Below are positions 50,326 to 59,362 of a stretch of DNA of 64,000 nucleotides, one piece after another. The notes below the pieces were generated by a model. It was not told where the DNA came from, did not search any database, and worked only from the letters and a program-made list of their open reading frames with translations. The translations under genes and the position numbers were made by a program. This DNA comes from Leifsonia shinshuensis (GTDB lineage Bacteria > Actinomycetota > Actinomycetes > Actinomycetales > Microbacteriaceae), in assembly GCF_014217625.1 (NCBI RefSeq), contig NZ_CP043641.1:2294001-2358000 (forward strand), in the 5' to 3' direction. The first letter of the stretch is position 1. Each line of letters opens with the position of its first letter.

Positions 50326-50356
50326 GCGGCTCGGCGGCCGATCGCCGCCGAGCCGC
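50326..50356. terminator. 13-bp hairpin between convergent genes
   Basis: Arms 50326-50338 and 50344-50356 (GCGGCTCGGCGGC and complement) with loop CGATC, between PstS-like gene (d) and the unknown gene on the other strand. Likely bidirectional. Confidence 0.75.
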
Positions 50357-50360
50357 GCGG

Positions 50361-51650
50361 TCACCCCACCGGCTGGTCGACGCGGCGGGTGAGCTGACCC
50401 GGAGTCACGGCCGGACGGTAGGCGATGTCGAGATGCGGCGTCTCCACGGCCGCGCCGCCGAGCCGACGCGAGGAGATCGCGGCGTCGAGGATCCCGCTGG
50501 TGAGGACGGTCCGCTCGATCGGGAACGGCGACCGCCCGGTGAAGAGGAATCGATCGACGAAGGCCGCCAGATGATCGAAGTTCCAGGTCGGCGGCTTCTT
50601 CTGGCCGGGTCGCGCCACCTCGGCGCCCACCATCGGGACATCACTGAGCTTGGCGCCGGTCGGAGTCCACGTGACGACCGGTTCGGGCGCATCCGCCAGT
50701 CGCACGGCGACCGAACGACGAAGCATGAACCCCGTCAGCAGCAGCACGCTCACCCGGGTTCCGTCGTTGTAGTCGACGACCACCGCCTCCTCGCGCCCCC
50801 GGGGTGGCACGGCCGCGCCACCGCCGACGACCTCCGTCGGGAAGCGTCTGTAGTACTCGCGGGCTCCCTCGGCGAAATGGGGCACGGCATCGATGGCGGC
50901 GTCCGCGAGGTCCCGCGACCAGACACCGCCATTCGTGTAGGCGTCCCAGAACTGCTCGCCCGAGACGAACCGGACGGATGCGACACCGGTCTCGAAACCC
51001 GCCCGCCGCTCGATCATGGACTGGACCAGCTCGAGCGGGTGGAAGATCGGCGGCTCCCCCGAACCGGTCGCCACGACGACGACCTCCTTCACGCGAGAGC
51101 CGAACGGGATCTCGACCGGTGGGCAGCGCACGGTGACCGGCAAGGACGAGCCCGCCATGAGGGGGATCGAGAGCCGCCGGGCCGTGTCGTAGACCTCCTT
51201 GATCTCGGACCAGGAGTTCCCGACGTGCTTGTCGAGGAACACCGGGACGGTCCGGCCCGATTGCTCGCAGGCCTGAGCGACCCGAAGGAACAGCTCGTGC
51301 CGACTGTCCTGGGGCCGGCCTCTCCCGTCGATCTCCTCCGGCCGTCCGGAACGCGGGTTCCGCTCCGCGATCAGAACGACCCCGTCGACGTCGACCCCTG
51401 TTCCGCCGGCGGAGAGCGCCTCGGCGACACCTGCCGCCTGGCGGACACCCCATTCCAGCGCCCGCTCGCCCCCGACATCGGTCGGCCCTGGATCGAGCAC
51501 GTGGAGGGCGTCCAGTGAGCTCAGCGGCTCCGCCGGAGTCCAGAGCAGCTCATAGCCCTCGTGCATGCGGCCGATGAGGAGGTCGGCGTGCGAACCCGGC
51601 CAGTATTCGTTGACGATGGCAGCGAAGCGCGGCCGATCCGATGTGGACAT
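50361..51650 (-). CDS. Conserved protein of unknown function (NEYWPGSHADLL family)
   Basis: Protein of 429 residues with no signal or membrane segment. Striking stretches are IVNEYWPGSHADLLIGR (residues about 12-28), GVDVDGVVLIAERN, VFLDKHVGNSWSEIKEVYDT, PLMAGSSLPVTVRCP and CPPVEIPFGS. From memory, very similar stretches occur in uncharacterised proteins of planctomycetes and other bacteria related to Rossmann-fold oxidoreductases, but I cannot name a reaction. AGGAG precedes the ATG. It is 27 bases downstream of the F420-reductase-like gene. Confidence 0.6.
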   Translation of the reverse strand: MSTSDRPRFAAIVNEYWPGSHADLLIGRMHEGYELLWTPAEPLSSLDALHVLDPGPTDVGGERALEWGVRQAAGVAEALSAGGTGVDVDGVVLIAERNPRSGRPEEIDGRGRPQDSRHELFLRVAQACEQSGRTVPVFLDKHVGNSWSEIKEVYDTARRLSIPLMAGSSLPVTVRCPPVEIPFGSRVKEVVVVATGSGEPPIFHPLELVQSMIERRAGFETGVASVRFVSGEQFWDAYTNGGVWSRDLADAAIDAVPHFAEGAREYYRRFPTEVVGGGAAVPPRGREEAVVVDYNDGTRVSVLLLTGFMLRRSVAVRLADAPEPVVTWTPTGAKLSDVPMVGAEVARPGQKKPPTWNFDHLAAFVDRFLFTGRSPFPIERTVLTSGILDAAISSRRLGGAAVETPHLDIAYRPAVTPGQLTRRVDQPVG

Positions 51651-51677
51651 CCAGTCTCCTGTCTTGTGCGGGTCCGA

Positions 51678-52292
51678 CTAGCTCTCGTCGGCGCGCGGTT
51701 CCGTCCGCGAGTGCCCCGCACGCCTTCTGGCCTCCGTGAGGAGGCAGGCGGCCGCGTCCAGCAGCCGCGAGTTGTGGAGGGGACCGCAATCGACGGGGTG
51801 GTGCCCCATGTCGCGCACGAGGCCGGCGACGAGGGCGATCGCCTCCGGGTCGTCTGCGACGAGCCGGACGTCGATGACCGCCGGCGCGTCCCCCGATGTC
51901 ACATCGAGTTGCTCGGCGAAGTTGTCCTTGAACGCCGCCACGAGCCCGGATCGCCGCCCGAGCCCGTCCGCGACCAACTCGCTGCTGCCGAGGGCGCCGT
52001 CGAACTGGTAGTCGAACGGGTCGGAGGGATCGATCACCGTCTTGCCTTCGAGCAGCTCGCGGTGCGTGCTCGCGAAACGGACGATCTCCGGGAACGGCAG
52101 CGCGAGGACGACGACCTGCGCTTCGCGGATCGCGGCTTCGTGCGCGCGGACCGACGCGTGCTCACGCAGTCCGGAGTTCCGCTCGTCGTCCGGTGTGCGC
52201 GTCCCGATGCAGACCGAGTGGCCGGCGCGCGTCCAGGACGACGCGAGGGCGCGCGCCATCGATCCAGTACCCATGATCGCGATGTACGTCAT
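51678..52292 (-). CDS. NADP/F420-type oxidoreductase (coenzyme F420-dependent NADP reductase family)
   Basis: Rossmann-fold protein of 204 residues: IAIMGTGSMARALASSW (residues 4-20) for the dinucleotide, IGTRTPDD after beta-2, VVVLALPFPEIV and KTVIDPSDPF. This is the NAD-binding fold of F420:NADP oxidoreductases, short for reductases with a dimerisation domain. The ATG at 52292 follows GAGGTGA; a GTG six bases earlier is less likely. It probably supplies or uses reduced F420 or NADPH for a neighbouring step, for example the flavin monooxygenase, though this is inference. Confidence 0.8.
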   Translation of the reverse strand: MTYIAIMGTGSMARALASSWTRAGHSVCIGTRTPDDERNSGLREHASVRAHEAAIREAQVVVLALPFPEIVRFASTHRELLEGKTVIDPSDPFDYQFDGALGSSELVADGLGRRSGLVAAFKDNFAEQLDVTSGDAPAVIDVRLVADDPEAIALVAGLVRDMGHHPVDCGPLHNSRLLDAAACLLTEARRRAGHSRTEPRADES

Positions 52293-52336
52293 CGTCACCT
52301 CGTTCTCGAGACCAGGATCCCTCCTGGACAGTAGGC

Positions 52337-53626
52337 CTATTCCGGGACTTCCTCAGGTGCGCTCGGCGGTGCGGTGTCCACGACCGCGGGGACTCCGCGC
52401 GCGCCGCGCAGCAGCACCGGCAGCAGCGCGACTCCGAGTAGGACGGTCGGGATGCCGCCGGCGAGCAGTCCCCACCGGCTGCCGAACTCCTGCGCGATCC
52501 AGCCCACCAGCGGCGCGCCGATGACGGTGCTGCCTCCCCAGCACATCGACCACAACGCCATCACGCGACCGCGCATGTCCGGCCGCGCGGTGAGCTGCAG
52601 GGTCGCCTTCGCGTCCGCGTTGAAGACGACGCTCGCGACGCCGACGAGCACCATCGCGATGATCGCGATGAGGAGTGTCGGCGCCAGCGCCGCGAAGATC
52701 ATCGTGACCCCCCAGCCGATCGCGGTGAGGCACAGCGCGACGGTGCGCGACGCCGACCTCCGGCTGGCGGCGATGAGACCGCCCACGATGGAGCCTCCGG
52801 ACATCGCCATGATCAACGCGCTGTAGGTGGCCGCGTCGCCGTTGAACGCCCCCGTGGCCAGCAACGGCAGCGTGGTCGGGAACTCCCAGGCCAGGGTGCC
52901 GGTCACCGTGATCATGATCAGCGTGATCGCGAGGGTGGGGGTCGTGAACGCGTACGTCATCCCCTCGCGGACTTGGCCGCGAGCGCGCGGCGCAGGGGAC
53001 GAACGATACATCTCCGCCGGGCGCATCAGGAGGAGGCTGAGGATCACGGAGCCGAAGGACGCAGCGTTGACGAAGAAGCACGCCGGGATCCCGATGACGG
53101 CGACCAAGGCCCCGCCCGCACCCGATCCCAGAACCCTCGCGAGGTTGATCATCACCGAGTTGAGGATGATCGCGTTCGCGAGATCCTCCTCGGCCACCAG
53201 CTCGGAGATGATGCTCTGCCGGGCCGGATTGTCGAACACCGTGAGGCAGCCCAGCCCGAAGCTCAGACCGAGCAGCAAGGGGTAGGTCATCCATCCCGTC
53301 AGGGCCAGCACGCCGAACGCGACCGAGAACAGCGCGCACGCCGACTGCGTGAAGAGCAGCATGCGACGCTTGTCGTGTCTGTCTGCGATCACACCGCCGA
53401 TCGGCCCGGCGAGGAGGTACGGGAGCAGTCGAACCCCGACCGCGACCCCGAGCGCGGTCCCGCTTCCCGTGAGGTGAAGCGTGAGGAATGCGATCGCGAG
53501 CATCTGCATGAAGTTGCCCGCCACGGAGACGGACTGCCCCACCGCGTACAGCCGGTAATTCCGCACACGCAGGGAACTCCCCGCAGCGATCAGCCGGTGG
53601 CGGATCGACTCTCCGACGATGCTCAC
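52337..53626 (-). CDS. MFS exporter, EntS/MFS_3 type
   Basis: Twelve-segment transporter of 429 residues with the family loop IADRHDKRRMLL (residues about 81-92), FDNPARQSIISELV and NADAKATLQLTARPDMRGRVMA, as in EntS-like drug and siderophore exporters. The GTG start overlaps the MarR stop (GTGA), so the two form one operon under MarR control. It may export the product of the neighbouring cluster or a toxic compound. It lacks the 17-bp element and has its own operator, so it may be a separate module. Confidence 0.92.
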   Translation of the reverse strand: MSIVGESIRHRLIAAGSSLRVRNYRLYAVGQSVSVAGNFMQMLAIAFLTLHLTGSGTALGVAVGVRLLPYLLAGPIGGVIADRHDKRRMLLFTQSACALFSVAFGVLALTGWMTYPLLLGLSFGLGCLTVFDNPARQSIISELVAEEDLANAIILNSVMINLARVLGSGAGGALVAVIGIPACFFVNAASFGSVILSLLLMRPAEMYRSSPAPRARGQVREGMTYAFTTPTLAITLIMITVTGTLAWEFPTTLPLLATGAFNGDAATYSALIMAMSGGSIVGGLIAASRRSASRTVALCLTAIGWGVTMIFAALAPTLLIAIIAMVLVGVASVVFNADAKATLQLTARPDMRGRVMALWSMCWGGSTVIGAPLVGWIAQEFGSRWGLLAGGIPTVLLGVALLPVLLRGARGVPAVVDTAPPSAPEEVPE

Positions 53627-54060
53627 GACGCCGGATACGTCGCGAGACGTTCGAGCAGATCGCCCGCCAGAAGGAGCTCGCGTTGTTCGCGATCGTCGAG
53701 CGTCGCCTCGATGGCCTGGTGCAGCCGCGACGACTTCGTCGCCCGGCGCTCCGCCATCGCGGCTCTCCCCTTCTCGGTCAGCACGATGTCGACGCGCCGG
53801 CCGTCGTGCCGGTTGGGCTCGCGGGTGACGTAGCCTCCTGCGTCGAGCTCCCGCAGGGCTGAGGCGGTGTTGGACGTGGTCATTCCGAGCTCTCGCGCCA
53901 AGTCGCCTGGCCGTGGCGCCGGGCTCCCCGCACGCACGGTCGCGGCGAGCACGGAGATCGCACTGCGCGAGAGGCCGTCGATCGGGGGATGGGCGGAACG
54001 GTTCCAGCGGATGAACCGCTTGAGCTGCTCCTCGAGCCGCAGTGCCTCCGATGTGTCCAT
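53623..54060 (-). CDS. MarR-family transcriptional regulator
   Basis: Winged-helix regulator of 145 residues with LARELGMTTSNTASALRELD (recognition helix, residues about 54-73) and the wing VTREPNRHDGRRVDIVLTEKG. Its ATG abuts a perfect 7-bp inverted repeat, which should be its operator. It is cotranscribed with the exporter gene and probably represses it until a phenolic or other small ligand binds. Confidence 0.93.
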   Translation of the reverse strand: MDTSEALRLEEQLKRFIRWNRSAHPPIDGLSRSAISVLAATVRAGSPAPRPGDLARELGMTTSNTASALRELDAGGYVTREPNRHDGRRVDIVLTEKGRAAMAERRATKSSRLHQAIEATLDDREQRELLLAGDLLERLATYPAS

Positions 54061-54061
54061 G

Positions 54062-54080
54062 TAGCTATATTACATAGCTA
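54062..54080. promoter_or_regulatory. MarR operator
   Basis: TAGCTAT (54062-54068) and ATAGCTA (54074-54080) form a perfect inverted repeat with spacer ATTAC, directly in front of the MarR start codon. The length and symmetry are typical of MarR-family sites. Confidence 0.75.
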
Positions 54081-54109
54081 TCCCAAATAGCGAAATGCTC
54101 CCGGAAACG

Positions 54110-54144
54110 ACGAAACGGCGGCTGATCATCAGCCGCCGTTTCGT
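54110..54144 (-). terminator. Terminator of the tRNA-Thr/tRNA-Met unit
   Basis: A 16-bp stem (arms 54110-54125 and 54129-54144, GAAACGGCGGCTGA core) with a three-base loop TCA, 12 bases beyond the tRNA-Met 3' end on the minus strand. Confidence 0.8.
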
Positions 54145-54155
54145 TTTCAAGACTG

Positions 54156-54229
54156 TAGCGAGGGCGGGACTCGAACCCGCGACACCACGATTATGAGCCG
54201 TGTGCTCTAACCACCTGAGCTACCCCGCC
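54156..54229 (-). tRNA. tRNA-Met (anticodon CAT)
   Basis: Cloverleaf of 74 bases: acceptor GGCGGGG paired with CCTCGCT (two G-T pairs), D arm, anticodon stem CACGG/TCGTG around loop CTCATAA, and T arm with GGTTCGAGTC. Discriminator A; CCA is not encoded. Elongator Met is most likely; an Ile tRNA with a modified CAT anticodon cannot be ruled out. Confidence 0.93.
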
Positions 54230-54260
54230 GTAGCCTCCCGTCGTCGCGACCGGGAGACGG

Positions 54261-54332
<72 letters not shown>

Positions 54333-54482
54333 GAAGCCGGGCATCCGGAAGGGTCCGGGCCGTTTTCGGCAACCGTACGAGGATACCATCCCCGCGAGGG
54401 TGCTTCGTACCACCCGGACCCCCGGCATCAGCGGCGGAACGCGTAGGAACCGCCGCGGATCACGAGCCGATCGGCCCCGGTC

Positions 54483-55439
54483 TCACGCCGCCTTCGCGGC
54501 CTCCGACGCGCCGTCCAGCGCCTCGAGCTCGTCAGCCGTCAGCACGACGTCCACCGAGGCCAGCAGGTCCGGCAGCTGCTCGAGCGTGCGGGCGCTCGCG
54601 ATGGGCGCGGTGATGGTCGGCTGGGCGGCGAGCCAGGCGAGCGCGATGGTCGCGACCGAGACGCCGTGCGCCGCCGCGACCTCGTCCAGGGCGGATAGGA
54701 CGCTGCGGCCGGTCTCGTCCAGGTACTTGGCGGCGCCGCCGGCACGCGGGCTGTCGACGGTCACGCCGTCGCGGTACTTGCCGGTCAGGAATCCCGCGGC
54801 GAGCGCGAAGTACGGCATCACGCCCAGGCCCTCGCGCTCGGCGATCGGACGGTACTTCTCCTCGTAGGCGCGCTCGACCAGGTTGTAGTGCGGCTGCAGG
54901 GCGACCGGGCGGTGCAGGCCCTCGCGCTCGGTGATCGCGAGCCACTCCTCGATGCGCTCGGGCGAGTAGTTGGAGATGCCGATGTGGCGGACCTTGCCGG
55001 CGTCGACCAGCCCGGAGAGCGCGGCGACCGTCTCCTCCAGCGGCACCGACTGGTCGTCGAAGTGCGCGTAATAGAGGTCGATGCGGTCGCTCTGCAGGCG
55101 CTCCAGGGAGGCGTCGGCGGCGCGGCGGATGTTGTCGGCCGCGAGGCCCTTGAAGTCGGGGTGCTGGCTGACCTTGGTCGCGAGCACGACATCGTCGCGC
55201 CGGCCGCGGGCCGCGAACCACTCACCGATGATGCGCTCCGAGTCGCCTCCGGTGTTGCCCGGCACCCAGGCCGAGTAGCCGTCGGCGGTGTCCACGAAGT
55301 TGCCGCCGGCCGCCGTGTAGGCGTCGAGCACGGCGAACGAGGTGTCCCGGTCGGCCGTCCACCCGAAGACGTTTCCGCCCAGTGAGAGAGGGAAGACCTG
55401 GAGGTCGGAGGTTCCGATGGCGCGGCGCGGTGAAGTCAT
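54483..55439 (-). CDS. Aldo/keto reductase
   Basis: NADPH-dependent TIM-barrel oxidoreductase of 318 residues: [18 protein letters not shown], the catalytic Asp-Tyr region [24 protein letters not shown] with the Lys, the [10 protein letters not shown] stretch at the position of the usual His, and [13 protein letters not shown]. It reduces an unidentified aldehyde or ketone. AAAGGAA precedes the ATG at 55439; an earlier ATG at 55469 is unsupported. It is a stand-alone gene in the core region. Confidence 0.92.
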   Translation of the reverse strand: MTSPRRAIGTSDLQVFPLSLGGNVFGWTADRDTSFAVLDAYTAAGGNFVDTADGYSAWVPGNTGGDSERIIGEWFAARGRRDDVVLATKVSQHPDFKGLAADNIRRAADASLERLQSDRIDLYYAHFDDQSVPLEETVAALSGLVDAGKVRHIGISNYSPERIEEWLAITEREGLHRPVALQPHYNLVERAYEEKYRPIAEREGLGVMPYFALAAGFLTGKYRDGVTVDSPRAGGAAKYLDETGRSVLSALDEVAAAHGVSVATIALAWLAAQPTITAPIASARTLEQLPDLLASVDVVLTADELEALDGASEAAKAA

Positions 55440-55548
55440 TCCGTGTTCCTTTCGTGGCTGTCCTTCCACGCTAACGCCGGGTCCCCGTGGCTATTCCGAA
55501 TGTGTCGAAGATGTGGAGAGGCCACTCGCGCGCCCCTACTGTGGAGGA

Positions 55549-56418
55549 ATGGCCCCATCCTCGGCACCGGAGCGCACGCTCGCCGCCGACTGCGCCTCCT
55601 GCTCGGGGCTCTGCTGCGTCGCGCTCGCCTTCGCCCGCTCCGCGGACTTCGCTTTCGACAAGCCCGCAGGCGAGGAGTGTGTCAACCTCGACGACGGCTT
55701 CGGCTGCCGCATCCACCCGCAGCTGCGCGAGCGCGGCTTCAAGGGCTGCACCGTGTTCGACTGCTTCGGCGCGGGCCAGCTCGTCACCCGGCACACGTTC
55801 GACGGGAGGTCGTGGCGCGACAACGCGGGCGTGCGCACGGAGATGTTCGCCGTCTTCCCCATCGTCCGCCAGCTCCACGAACTGCTCTGGTACCTCCGCG
55901 AGGCCATCGCGATGCCCGCCGCGGCGTCCATCCGCGCCACACTGCGCGCCTCCTGGGACGCGGTCACGTCAGCCGCCGACGCCGAACCCGCGCTCATCCT
56001 CGCGCTCGACGTCGACGAGTTGCGCGCCCCTGCGGCCGCCCTGCTCCGGGAGGCCGCCCGGCTGACCCGCGAGGCGGCGACAGCCGAGCCGACCGGCGGC
56101 ACCCACACCCCGCTCCGGATCAAGCGCTCCCGCCTCGCCCCGGGCGCCGACCTCCTCGGCGCGGACCTGCGCGGCGCCGACCTCCGCGGGGCCGAGTTGC
56201 GTGGCGCCCTCCTGATCGGCGCGGATCTCCGCAGCGCCGACCTGACCGCCGCAGAGCTCATCGGCGCCGACCTCCGCGACGCCCGGCTCGACGGGGCCGA
56301 CCTCCACCGCGCCATCTACCTCACCCAGCCCCAGGTCGATGCGGCACGAGGCGACGAGACCACGCGCTTGCCCGCCGCACTCATGCGCCCGTCCCACTGG
56401 CATCACCCGTCCCGCTGA
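55549..56418 (+). CDS. Cys-rich domain fused to pentapeptide repeats
   Basis: Protein of 289 residues. The first 75 residues contain eight Cys (15, 18, 22, 23, 44, 53, 67, 72), beginning CASCSGLCC, like the YkgJ-type putative metal-binding domain. Residues about 195-262 are pentapeptide repeats of the A(D/N)LxG type ([18 protein letters not shown]), which fold as a right-handed quadrilateral helix. The middle is helical and has no recognisable domain. GGAGG lies unusually close to the ATG (one base). Function unknown; a metal-binding or redox module on a structural scaffold is what the sequence shows. Confidence 0.8.
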   Translation: MAPSSAPERTLAADCASCSGLCCVALAFARSADFAFDKPAGEECVNLDDGFGCRIHPQLRERGFKGCTVFDCFGAGQLVTRHTFDGRSWRDNAGVRTEMFAVFPIVRQLHELLWYLREAIAMPAAASIRATLRASWDAVTSAADAEPALILALDVDELRAPAAALLREAARLTREAATAEPTGGTHTPLRIKRSRLAPGADLLGADLRGADLRGAELRGALLIGADLRSADLTAAELIGADLRDARLDGADLHRAIYLTQPQVDAARGDETTRLPAALMRPSHWHHPSR

Positions 56419-56619
56419 CCTCGTGCCCCGCCCGTGCACCGCTGCAGAATCCCGACACGAAAGCGTCCACCCAGCAGACAGGGCTAGCATTGCAGCCAGC
56501 GCCGACGACGGCGCGCCGATCCCGGTGCCGCGAGCGGCGGCGTGCGAGGAACGACGGCGCCCCACCGATCGTTCACCCGCGCGCGTGCCGAAGCGACATC
56601 CCGTCCTCCGCCAAGACAG

Positions 56620-58359
56620 GTGATCCCCATTACTTCCGAATCCTCCCGCACGCTCTCGCCCAGCACTCCCGGCCGCGAGTGGTGGCGCTCCGCCGTCATC
56701 TACCAGGTGTACCCGCGCTCGTTCGCGGACGCCGACGGCGACGGGATGGGCGACCTCCCCGGCATCACGCGCCGCCTCCCGGCGCTCCGCGACCTGGGCG
56801 TCGACGCTGTCTGGCTGTCGCCGTTCTTCACCTCCCCGCAGAACGACGCGGGCTACGACGTCGCCGACTACCGCGACGTCGACCCGAGCTTCGGCACGCT
56901 CGCCGACTTCGACACCATGCTGGAGACCGCGCACGGCCTCGGGCTGCGCGTCATCATCGACATCGTCCCGAACCACTCCTCCAGCGACCACGTCTGGTTC
57001 CAGGAGGCCCTGGCCGCCGCGCCGGGCAGCCCCGAGCGCGCGCGTTACCTGTTCCGCGACGGCAAGGGCGCGAACGGCGACGAGGCCCCGAACAACTGGG
57101 AGTCCATCTTCGGCGGCCCGGCCTGGACCCGCGTCACCGAGCCCGACGGCACCCCCGGCCAGTGGTACCTGCACCTGTTCGACAAGTCGCAGCCCGACTT
57201 CGACTGGGAGAACCCGTGGGTGTGGGAGCAGTTCCGCGGCGTCCTGCGCTTCTGGCTGGACCGCGGCGTCGACGGCTTCCGCGTGGATGTCGCCCACGGC
57301 ATGATCAAGGAGGCCGGCCTCCCCGACTACACCCCGCCCGCGAACGCCGGCAGCATGGGCGGCGGCGCGATCGCGACCACCACCGGCGGCATCGTGCTGG
57401 AGCCGGAGATCAGCGCGCACGCCGAGGGCGAGCCCGTCACGCCTCCCTACTTCGGTCAGGACGGCGTCCACGACATCTACCGCGACTGGCACACGGTCCT
57501 CGACGAGTACGAGGGCGACCGCGTGCTCTGCGGCGAGGCCTGGGTGGAGCCGATGGAGAAGCTGGCGAACTGGGTCCGCGCCGACGAGATGCAGCAGACC
57601 TTCAACTTCGGCTACCTGGAGACCCCGTGGGACGCGGTCGCGCTCCGCTCGGTGATCGACCGCTCGATCGCCGTGTTCGGCAGCGTCGGCGCCCCGAGCA
57701 CCTGGGTGCTCTCCAACCACGACGTCGTCCGCCACGCCACCCGGCTCGCACTCACCGGCGACAACCCGCAGGGCCACGGCATCGGACCGAAGTCGACCGG
57801 CCTCCCGGACCCGGCGTTCGCCCTCCGCCGCGCACGCGCCGCGACCGCGCTCATGCTCGCGCTGCCCGGATCGGCGTACCTCTACCAGGGTGAGGAGCTC
57901 GGCCTCCCGGAGGCCATCGACCTCCCCGACGACGCCCGCCAGGACCCGACCTGGTTCCGCACGAACGGCGAGCGCTACGGCCGCGACGGCTGCCGCGTGC
58001 CGATCCCGTGGGAGGGCGCCGACCCGTCGTACGGTTTCGGCCCCGGCCCGAAGAGCTGGCTGCCGCAGCCCGCGACCTGGGCGGAGTACACCCGTTCGTC
58101 GCAGGAGGGCGTGCCCGGCTCCACGCTGACGATGTACCAGGAGGCGCTGGCCGCGCGACGCGAGCACGACCTCGCGTTCGGCCAGCTGCAGTGGTCGAAC
58201 GCCGGCGAGGACGCGCTGCTGTTCCGCACCGGGAAGGTCACGGTCGCGGTGAACTTCGGCAAGGCGCCGCTACCCCTGCCCGAAGGCACGGTCATCCTGG
58301 CGAGCGGCCCGCTCGAGGGCGGCATGCTGCCGCGCGACACGACCGCCTGGGTGATCTGA
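56620..58359 (+). CDS. Alpha-glucosidase of family GH13
   Basis: Cytosolic glycosidase of about 579 residues that cleaves alpha-1,4/1,6 glucosides from small oligosaccharides. GH13 conserved regions: IDIVPNHSS, DGFRVDVAHG (nucleophile Asp), GEAWVEP (acid/base Glu) and SNHDVVRHATR (third Asp). The start is uncertain: the frame is open from 56542, the GTG at 56620 has a weak site, and an ATT at 56629 follows a good AGGTGA at five bases. The 200 bases before it hold no other gene. A bidirectional hairpin follows the stop. Confidence 0.9.
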   Translation: MIPITSESSRTLSPSTPGREWWRSAVIYQVYPRSFADADGDGMGDLPGITRRLPALRDLGVDAVWLSPFFTSPQNDAGYDVADYRDVDPSFGTLADFDTMLETAHGLGLRVIIDIVPNHSSSDHVWFQEALAAAPGSPERARYLFRDGKGANGDEAPNNWESIFGGPAWTRVTEPDGTPGQWYLHLFDKSQPDFDWENPWVWEQFRGVLRFWLDRGVDGFRVDVAHGMIKEAGLPDYTPPANAGSMGGGAIATTTGGIVLEPEISAHAEGEPVTPPYFGQDGVHDIYRDWHTVLDEYEGDRVLCGEAWVEPMEKLANWVRADEMQQTFNFGYLETPWDAVALRSVIDRSIAVFGSVGAPSTWVLSNHDVVRHATRLALTGDNPQGHGIGPKSTGLPDPAFALRRARAATALMLALPGSAYLYQGEELGLPEAIDLPDDARQDPTWFRTNGERYGRDGCRVPIPWEGADPSYGFGPGPKSWLPQPATWAEYTRSSQEGVPGSTLTMYQEALAARREHDLAFGQLQWSNAGEDALLFRTGKVTVAVNFGKAPLPLPEGTVILASGPLEGGMLPRDTTAWVI

Positions 58360-58381
58360 GCCGCGCGCTCCCCCACGTACA

Positions 58382-58428
58382 CGAACGGAGGAGACCCGGC
58401 CCCGATCGGGCCGGATCTCCTCCGTTCG
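58382..58428. terminator. Bidirectional terminator hairpin
   Basis: Arms 58382-58394 and 58416-58428 (CGAACGGAGGAGA and complement) continue inward with seven more pairs after one C-A mismatch, giving about 20 pairs and loop CGATC. It separates the alpha-glucosidase from the convergent M23 peptidase. Confidence 0.8.
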
Positions 58429-58469
58429 CTGTTCTGAGCCGGCGCGTCGCCCCGGATGTCCTCCGTTGC

Positions 58470-59309
58470 CTAGCTCGCGTTCGCCTTCAACCAGGCAACC
58501 GGATCGACCGCCTCTGTCCCGTTCAGCCGGATCTCGAAGTGGAGGTGCGGCCCCGTCGAGATGCCGGTGTTGCCGACCTTTCCCACGATGTCCGCGACGC
58601 TCACCTGCTGACCCTCGGCGACCCGCACCGACCCGGTCTGCATGTGGCAGTACATGCTGCTGACCGGCCGTCCGTCGATCGTGTGGTCGATCGTGACGTT
58701 CACGCCGCAGCCGCCGCGGTCGCTCGTCACGACCTCCCGGACCACGCCGTCGGCGATGATCTGGATGGGCACGCCCGCGCCCGGGGCGAAGTCGACGCCG
58801 AGGTGGTTCGTGGAGGCGCCCTCGGTCGGCGCGGTGCGCGGTCCGAAGCCGGAGGTGATGGGCACGCCGATCGGGAAGGGCCACTGGACGGCGCCTGCCG
58901 GGTTGTTGCGGAACGTGTCCGCGATCCGCATCGAGCGCAGCGCGGCGAGCTGCTCGCCGGAGGTCGCGGCGCTGCCGTCCCGGATGATCGCCTCGCGCTC
59001 GGCGGGCGTGATGGTGTCGAGCGCCTGGACCTCCCCCTCCGACGCCGGAGCGCTGGAGAAGTGCCCAGTTGCCGTGCGCGCGCGGACCTGGTCCTCCGTC
59101 AGGAGGGCCATCGCCGGGACGGTGGTCGCGACCGCGATCCCGAGGACCGAGAGCATCGCCACGGCGACCACCCCGCGGCGGAAGCGTGGCTCGCGCGACC
59201 GCTGGGCCGCTGCCTCACGCTGCCGCAGTTCGCGCCGGGTCACGCCCCGGGTCGCGCTCGAGGTCGACGGTGCGCCGATACCCGTCCGAGGTCTGGTTCC
59301 GTGGCGCAC
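58470..59309 (-). CDS. M23-family (LytM) peptidase, membrane-anchored or secreted
   Basis: Protein of 279 residues. An Arg-rich cytoplasmic start precedes one hydrophobic segment (VVAVAMLSVLGIAVATTVPAM, about residues 46-66), then an extracellular region and a C-terminal M23 domain with zinc ligands in NHLGVDFAPG (His, Asp) and GPHLHFEIRL (His). It should cut peptidoglycan cross-bridges or activate another hydrolase. A TTG at 59318 overlaps a TATATT -10 box (complement of 59317-59322), so the GTG at 59309, seven bases after that box, is the likelier start of a leaderless message. Confidence 0.88.
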   Translation of the reverse strand: MRHGTRPRTGIGAPSTSSATRGVTRRELRQREAAAQRSREPRFRRGVVAVAMLSVLGIAVATTVPAMALLTEDQVRARTATGHFSSAPASEGEVQALDTITPAEREAIIRDGSAATSGEQLAALRSMRIADTFRNNPAGAVQWPFPIGVPITSGFGPRTAPTEGASTNHLGVDFAPGAGVPIQIIADGVVREVVTSDRGGCGVNVTIDHTIDGRPVSSMYCHMQTGSVRVAEGQQVSVADIVGKVGNTGISTGPHLHFEIRLNGTEAVDPVAWLKANAS

Positions 59310-59362
59310 CCGACCCAATATAACGAAACGGTAACTGCCTCACCACTCGGCAGGCCGCCCGC

